From Trichosphaerium sp. ATCC 40318 (Eukaryota > Discosea > Flabellinia > Trichosidae), in NCBI GenBank assembly GCA_038496445.1, contig JALMLS010000420.1, forward strand, positions 1-64,000: a DNA stretch of 64,000 nt, read 5' to 3'. The number at the start of each line of letters is the position of its first letter. Position 1 is the first letter of the stretch. The notes under the pieces are model-generated. The model did not search any database. It worked only from the letters and a program-made list of their open reading frames with translations, and was not told the origin of the DNA. A program made the translations under genes and the position numbers. Positions 59,204-64,000 of the stretch are shown here, piece after piece.

Positions 59204-59521
59204 GGCGCCCTGCGTAAACTTTGGTTTTTTTTGTTTGTTTTATTTCTTATCAAAAAAGGACAGAGATGGATAAAGTTACAATATCGTAATAACAAAATAG
59301 CAACACCGAATGTATACCAACAATAATAATACTGTAAAAATCAATAAAAAAAATTAGGTGGTTCATGATGAGTTGGATGGATAAGCCAATTTACATGGTG
59401 ACAACCCATTTCTACGTTGTACTGGTCCCACAGCACGTTGGGGGGATGGTACTTCCCCTTTTTTCTACAAGAATAAATTAAGGAAGAGCATGAGAGCAAC
59501 GAAACGAAGCAACAACAAAAA

Positions 59522-61478
59522 CTACACCGCTGTTTGTTTTTGTGTGGTAATATAGCGCACCTCCAGCCACGAGCGCCACGCATTTTGTGCTGCCAACACT
59601 TTGGACCTATCCCGTACAAAGATTCTGACATACCTCTCTTCATACACGCAAGGATGCAACAAGCTTATATAAACATTGTCTAATGCGAAGCTCTCTGCGT
59701 GATCACATGAACAAATGAGCAAAAAAGCCGAAAGAAATCTTGAAATAACCATACCTGTGTAGTTGTGCTTGTTCCAAAACTTGACATTTATCAGTGGATT
59801 CTTATCTTTCATTGCTATGCGGAGGTCAAAACCACGTTTTATACTGTAGACTTATATTACCATAATTGAGATAACCTTCCCTTACTATAATATCGCCAGC
59901 TGAAAGACGCACTTTCTGGCTTAGATCCTGTGCAGCTACAATCTCAGCTTCTGGTACTTCCTTTGCAATGACTCAGCGAAAACCGGATCAACGTAGGCCG
60001 CTTATGTACAAACAGCTGGCGCAATGACGAACCTTAGGAAAAGTGGATTTTGGAGGGACAATGTACTCGTCTACCATTTTATACAAGTTGCGCGTCTTGA
60101 TGCCTACACCGCACATTAAACCTCTTTATCGTATACCAGCGATTACCGCTGTAAAACTAACGCTTTAATAGGTTCCTAGCGCGTTCCAAGTCAGGGCTTG
60201 TTGAGAACTCTACAACGTATAAGAACTTACACCAGATGCAAACATGCATGTTATTCATCCCTACACTACAGGGCAGTGCATACCAAAAGGCCAAACAAAA
60301 AAACAAATAGAAAAAAGCCAAGCGCACGCGCACTACGTACCTACTTGCTTCAATATAGTGTCGTCCAACCGCATAAAGTTCTGTGCTTCATCTAGGCAGT
60401 CTGATATGTGCAACTGTGCATCGGCCAACGAAAGAATGTCGGATATCATGAGCTCAACCGCTTTTGCGACGTGATGCGAATACACCGTCTTGTGAAGGTC
60501 ATAGCGCTGACGAAACAGCTGGGTCACAAGATACGAATCTGCTTGGTAGTAACAAATTTGATCGTCAATGACACGTGGGTAATCCAACAAACGATAGAGA
60601 TTTAGTTTCAAGTCCGGGAAATTTAAGCTGTTTTCAGAATGTTGTGTTAGTTTGACGACTTCAAAAAAGAAACTCTTTTGGCAAGTACTTTCTCGCATCA
60701 CGTGCTATGTAATCAAATTTGTCAACATCCACCGAATTGCGAGAGTTTGCAATGATCTCAAACAAGAATTTCTGTGTTGCGTAACCGCACGTGAGTACAC
60801 TAAAATTAAGACAATAATAAAAATAAAAATAAAAATGCCATTTATCAATATGATAATAAAACTGAACGTACTCTATCCCCTATTGGATCACCAGTTATCA
60901 AGTGTTGAACAAAGTTAATGTCGGATTCGGATAAGTCTATAGCGTTGTCTGTGACTAGATAGTTGAACATCATTACGCTCATTTTTTCGTGATGCCATCC
61001 ACCTTTAGGCCTAGCTCTTTTCGCCCAAAACTCAAAAGAGTGAGAAAACGGTCCATGCCCCAAATCGTGGCCTAGAATTAACAACCAGCATCAGACACCA
61101 TTTTTGTAATTCGATCATTGCCAACGCACAAAGCCCTGCAAGCCTCACTAGCTTTATTTCTCTATCAGTTATATTCAGTTCTGGTTGTAGTTCCTGTTAC
61201 AATACTGTCAACGCGCTTTTTGGCAACACCACAAGTAAGACGCTACGTACGCGCAGTCTTAACAGCATTCTTCCGCCCAAATACGCAACACCAATCGAAT
61301 GATCCTTACGCGTATGTGTCGCACCTGGGAACACGTAGTAAGAGCACCCCAGCTGCTTCAAGTCGGCAAGACGCTGAAATTGCGGTGTGTCTATAACTTT
61401 CCAACAATACTCCGGCAGCTCAATGTTACCATGAACTGGATCATGATACGACCTAGGCTTACGAAATACACGCTCCAT
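59522..61478 (-). CDS. SAMHD1-like HD-domain dNTP triphosphohydrolase
   Basis: SAMHD1 proteins split dNTPs to nucleoside and triphosphate and limit the dNTP pool. The start at 61478 gives [20 protein letters not shown], the family N-terminus, then [20 protein letters not shown] and [20 protein letters not shown] with the first metal-binding His. The HD pair is [19 protein letters not shown] (about 61030), then [17 protein letters not shown] middle exon covers [20 protein letters not shown] (about 60480) and LFRQ. The tail has [16 protein letters not shown] and [20 protein letters not shown], ending at TAG 59522. A SAM domain at the N-terminus, as in vertebrates, is absent. All HD residues are present, so an active enzyme is expected. 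Confidence 0.9.
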
Positions 61479-61765
61479 GTGTCTCAAGGATGTTGTCAAA
61501 ATCGCGTTGTTGTGTTGCTTGTTGTATTATAACTCTATTGCTGTTTTACATACAGTGTAAATTAGATTTAATAAAGGTGTTAAGTGGTACACTCAGATTC
61601 AGATTAAGCCCGTTTTATTAGCCCACGATGCTGTTTTTGTTATTTATAATATCATAATATTATTGCAAGCATTGTTAGTATGTACAAACAAAACACCTAC
61701 ATAATGCATACACAGATATCCTGTTGCAGTGCAAAGAACAAGGAGATTTGGGTTTCTTGGCCAGT

Positions 61766-63005
61766 TTAGTAATACTTGGTGTAGCCCATGTGCTTTTCTC
61801 GTAGGTAGTACGGATCATCCAATACTGTTTGCATACCAGCAGGTGAAAGGTAGAAGTCTGGAGACTCTTCAATCCTTCGTAATTTGCGGTATGGAGCATT
61901 AAAGCGATGGCCCAATTTTAATGGAATACCATAAATATTTGATATCATTATAAAAGAGCAAGTGTTCACAACAGCAACCCATAGCCAAAATCGGGCAGAA
62001 ATGAGGGGTTTGTTCACTATCACAAAATGTCAATAAAAAAAGAGTTCTGAGAAGAAAAAATTGCGTCAAACACTTGAATTGCACCATCAGAAAAAGTTTG
62101 GGCAAATGTAGTGGGGGTATTAGTTTACCACAATTGGAGACAGAAAAGGGACGTACTTCTAGATGAATACCAAAGAAGTGGAGTAAAGGCGAGCCCAGGT
62201 ATGAGGCGCTCGTCTACGGATACTGTGCCCAACAATAAGGTGGTTGTTATCGAGAGAAATCCAATGTATGCAAACCCTCATGATACATGTCAGTTGGGTG
62301 GTGGGTGAGATGTGATTTTTGAATAAAGAAAAATGAAAAAATGAATGTACCGGCCCAAAACATATATTTGTATGTTCTGCCCGCTCGGAACTTGGCTTTA
62401 CTCTGATGCCAGAATCTGTAATACGCCGACCAAAATTGTCCATACGTCCATTTCGGGCGGTACGAGCCTTCTGCTGAGACTGGTGCCATGCCTATTGCTT
62501 TTGTGTATTTGTAAACGTGATATAGTGATCCCACTGTGGCGCCATACCGTGCTGAAATAGCGTTGTAAGTAAGGAGGCTCATGAAAATGGCCATTAAACA
62601 ACTGCAACGTACTGGACCACCACCATATTGTCATGAAGGCCGGAAGCCTTTTTCCTATATCGTCAGCTGAAGTGACAACAGACCAAGTGTAGAGATAGTT
62701 CACTTGTCACATGTAAGCAATTAATTACAGTTTAAGATGCTCTCAGTTTACCTGGGACTTGGTTACGTATCCCTGTGCCTCGCGGTACGGGTCGTTCAAA
62801 TTGTACTTCATGTGGTGCCTGCTCAATTCGCTCTGCGCGTATTTTATCCCGTGATTTGAATAGTGGGTACGTTGGCAGGTCATCTGGCCGACCACCAACA
62901 CTAATGACATGGGGATCCAACAAAGGGTTATTATAAGGAGCTACAAAGCATCGTCAGTCTAAATCTTAAGTGAAAGGCGTTTCTGAGGTTTGTACCGTTC
63001 TCCAT
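61766..63005 (-). CDS. Small membrane-associated protein, unrecognised
   Basis: Five exons join from the ATG at 63005: a polar N-terminus (NNPLLDPHVISVGGRPDDLP, ERPVPRGTGIRNQVPG), an aromatic stretch (RLPAFMTIWWWS, then RYGATVGSLYHVYKYTKAIG across an intron near 62550-62611), YGQFWSAYYRFWHQSKAKFR, one hydrophobic helix (FWLWVAVVNTCSFIMISNIY, about 61950) and a C-terminal part rich in Tyr and Arg ending HMGYTKYY at 61766. Aromatic, basic composition with one helix recalls accessory subunits of mitochondrial respiratory complexes, but no family is identified. Divergent with the proteasome subunit gene across about 170 bases. Confidence 0.55.
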
Positions 63006-63172
63006 TGCGAAGGTGAGGTGAATTCACCAACGAAACCAGCTAGTACTTTATACACGCGTTTGTACGCGACGAGAACCCCTGGTGACTCCAACCTAGATCG
63101 TATAGGCCAGTCAAATAAAGTACCTCCGCAGGAAAACTAAATAATTTTGCAGTTGAAAAAAACCTTACCAAA

Positions 63173-64000
63173 ATGGAGGACGAACTCGCAAAGCTCCCTG
63201 ATCTTGACCTAGCGCAAGCGTGGTTTATTTTGACACTCCCTGATCACCCAGATGCTGAGAAGTCAAAAACCAAACTACTAACTGCAATTAAAACGGATAG
63301 TGCGTATTTAGTGTAGGTGTAGATAATTAACGCGAATAGATATGTCAGCATTGTATTTAGATGTCTGTGAACAGTTAAAATTTCCTGTCGACAAAGATTT
63401 AGTTGAAACGATGCAAAAAGCTAATACAGACAAAATAAAAGCGTTGGATGATAAAATAGAGGATGCAGAGAAGAATCTAGGTGAAACTGAAGTGCGTGAA
63501 GCTCTTTTAGAGAAAGCTGAGTATTATTGCTTGATTGGCAACAAAGTACGTACTTTTACAAGTAAACCCGGCTTTTGTAACGCGACCTGTTCAGAAAGAA
63601 GCCGAAAATTGGTTTCGAGTCACAGCAGAGAAAACCGTTGGGATTGGCGGCCGCATTGACATTGTGTTGACATTGATACGCATGGGTTTGTTCTACAATG
63701 ACAACGATTTAATCACGAGGAATATTGCAAAAGCTAGAGAGTACGTACTGGAGGCGTGCAAAGTGCCGAAGGTTGCGCAGCGCTCTGTATTAATCATAGC
63801 AAACTAATAATTATTAATCAAAACAAAACCTTGGCTCTTTGTAACAATATTTTACCACTTCTTATTTGTATTCTAGTCTTATCGAAGAAGGAGGTGATTG
63901 GGATCGCCGCAACAGATTGAAGGTGTACGAGGCCTATTACATGTTATCCACGCGCAACTTTAAGGATGCTTCAACACTCCTACTCGAAACAATGGCCACA
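63173..64000 (+). CDS. RPN7: 26S proteasome regulatory subunit Rpn7/PSMD6, 3' part outside window
   Basis: A lid subunit of the 19S particle that helps hold the lid together. ATG 63173 gives [20 protein letters not shown], then [40 protein letters not shown] and [17 protein letters not shown], in the order of human PSMD6. The next exons read [36 protein letters not shown] and, after an intron, [20 protein letters not shown]. These helical repeats precede the C-terminal PCI domain, which lies beyond the window. Introns at about 63305, 63547 and 63740-63880. Confidence 0.93.

Overview
This window is nuclear DNA of a eukaryote with a compact, intron-dense genome. Nearly every coding stretch is broken by introns of roughly 40-80 bases. 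Their donors are mostly GTACGT, GTACG or GTAYG, with a pyrimidine-rich ...TTTAG acceptor and often a CTAAC/CTGAC-like branch point. I rebuilt gene models by following protein family similarity across these introns, so outer limits are usually firmer than individual splice sites. I see no bacterial operon signals, rRNA, tRNA or CRISPR. The gene content (plant/protist-type CaCA exchanger, MYND ubiquitin protease, oligopeptidase B, GABA-B-like receptor, Bub2-type GAP, CINP, RAP-like protein) suggests a protist lineage rather than a typical dikaryotic fungus. I cannot fix the lineage from sequence alone.

Layout: 1-1025 end of an LRR gene (+); 1130-3738 Na/Ca exchanger-like transporter (-); 4193-5223 aquaporin (+); 5397-8697 a doubtful ORF, a small coiled-coil protein, a three-RRM RNA-binding protein and a small unknown; 8896-10992 class 3 aldehyde dehydrogenase (+); 11047-14005 MYND/USP deubiquitinase with C-terminal extension (-); 14125-15367 CBS protein (+); 15553-16814 Ulp1/SENP SUMO protease (+), sharing stop-codon bases with a dual-specificity phosphatase (16811-17577, -); 18737-20113 LRR protein (-); 20157-23433 CLU-type protein (-); 23617-25928 MON1 (+); 26172-26857 four-helix membrane protein (-); 26933-27367 small unknown (+); 27482-28544 nurim-like membrane protein (+); 28863-29880 acidic-tailed protein (-); 30203-31988 Bub2-type TBC GAP (+); 32324-33224 unknown (-); 33330-34721 ribosomal L1-domain protein (+); 35143-41453 large GABA-B-like receptor with a LamG ectodomain (+).

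From about 41.46 to 48.55 kb the character changes. This AT-richer stretch has no recognisable host gene. It holds two nested non-LTR retrotransposon fragments with exact target-site duplications, palindromic GTACGGG minisatellites, small inverted-repeat elements, a diverged tandem duplication and GGTATAA palindromes. It lies between the 3' ends of two convergent host genes.

After the island: 48560-51809 mitochondrial aspartate/glutamate carrier (-); 52098-53045 CINP-like protein (+); 53227-55280 repeat protein with a RAP/endonuclease-like C-terminus (-); 55581-59203 oligopeptidase B-like peptidase (+); 59522-61478 SAMHD1-like HD phosphohydrolase (-); 61766-63005 unknown membrane protein (-); 63173-64000 start of 26S proteasome subunit Rpn7/PSMD6 (+), running off the end.

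The genes are mostly independent housekeeping functions (ubiquitin/SUMO turnover, proteasome, Rab7 activation, mitochondrial transport, RNA processing). The most distinctive items are the LamG-GABA-B receptor, the MYND-USP-CS-SEC-C fusion, the RAP-like repeat protein and the palindromic repeat island.
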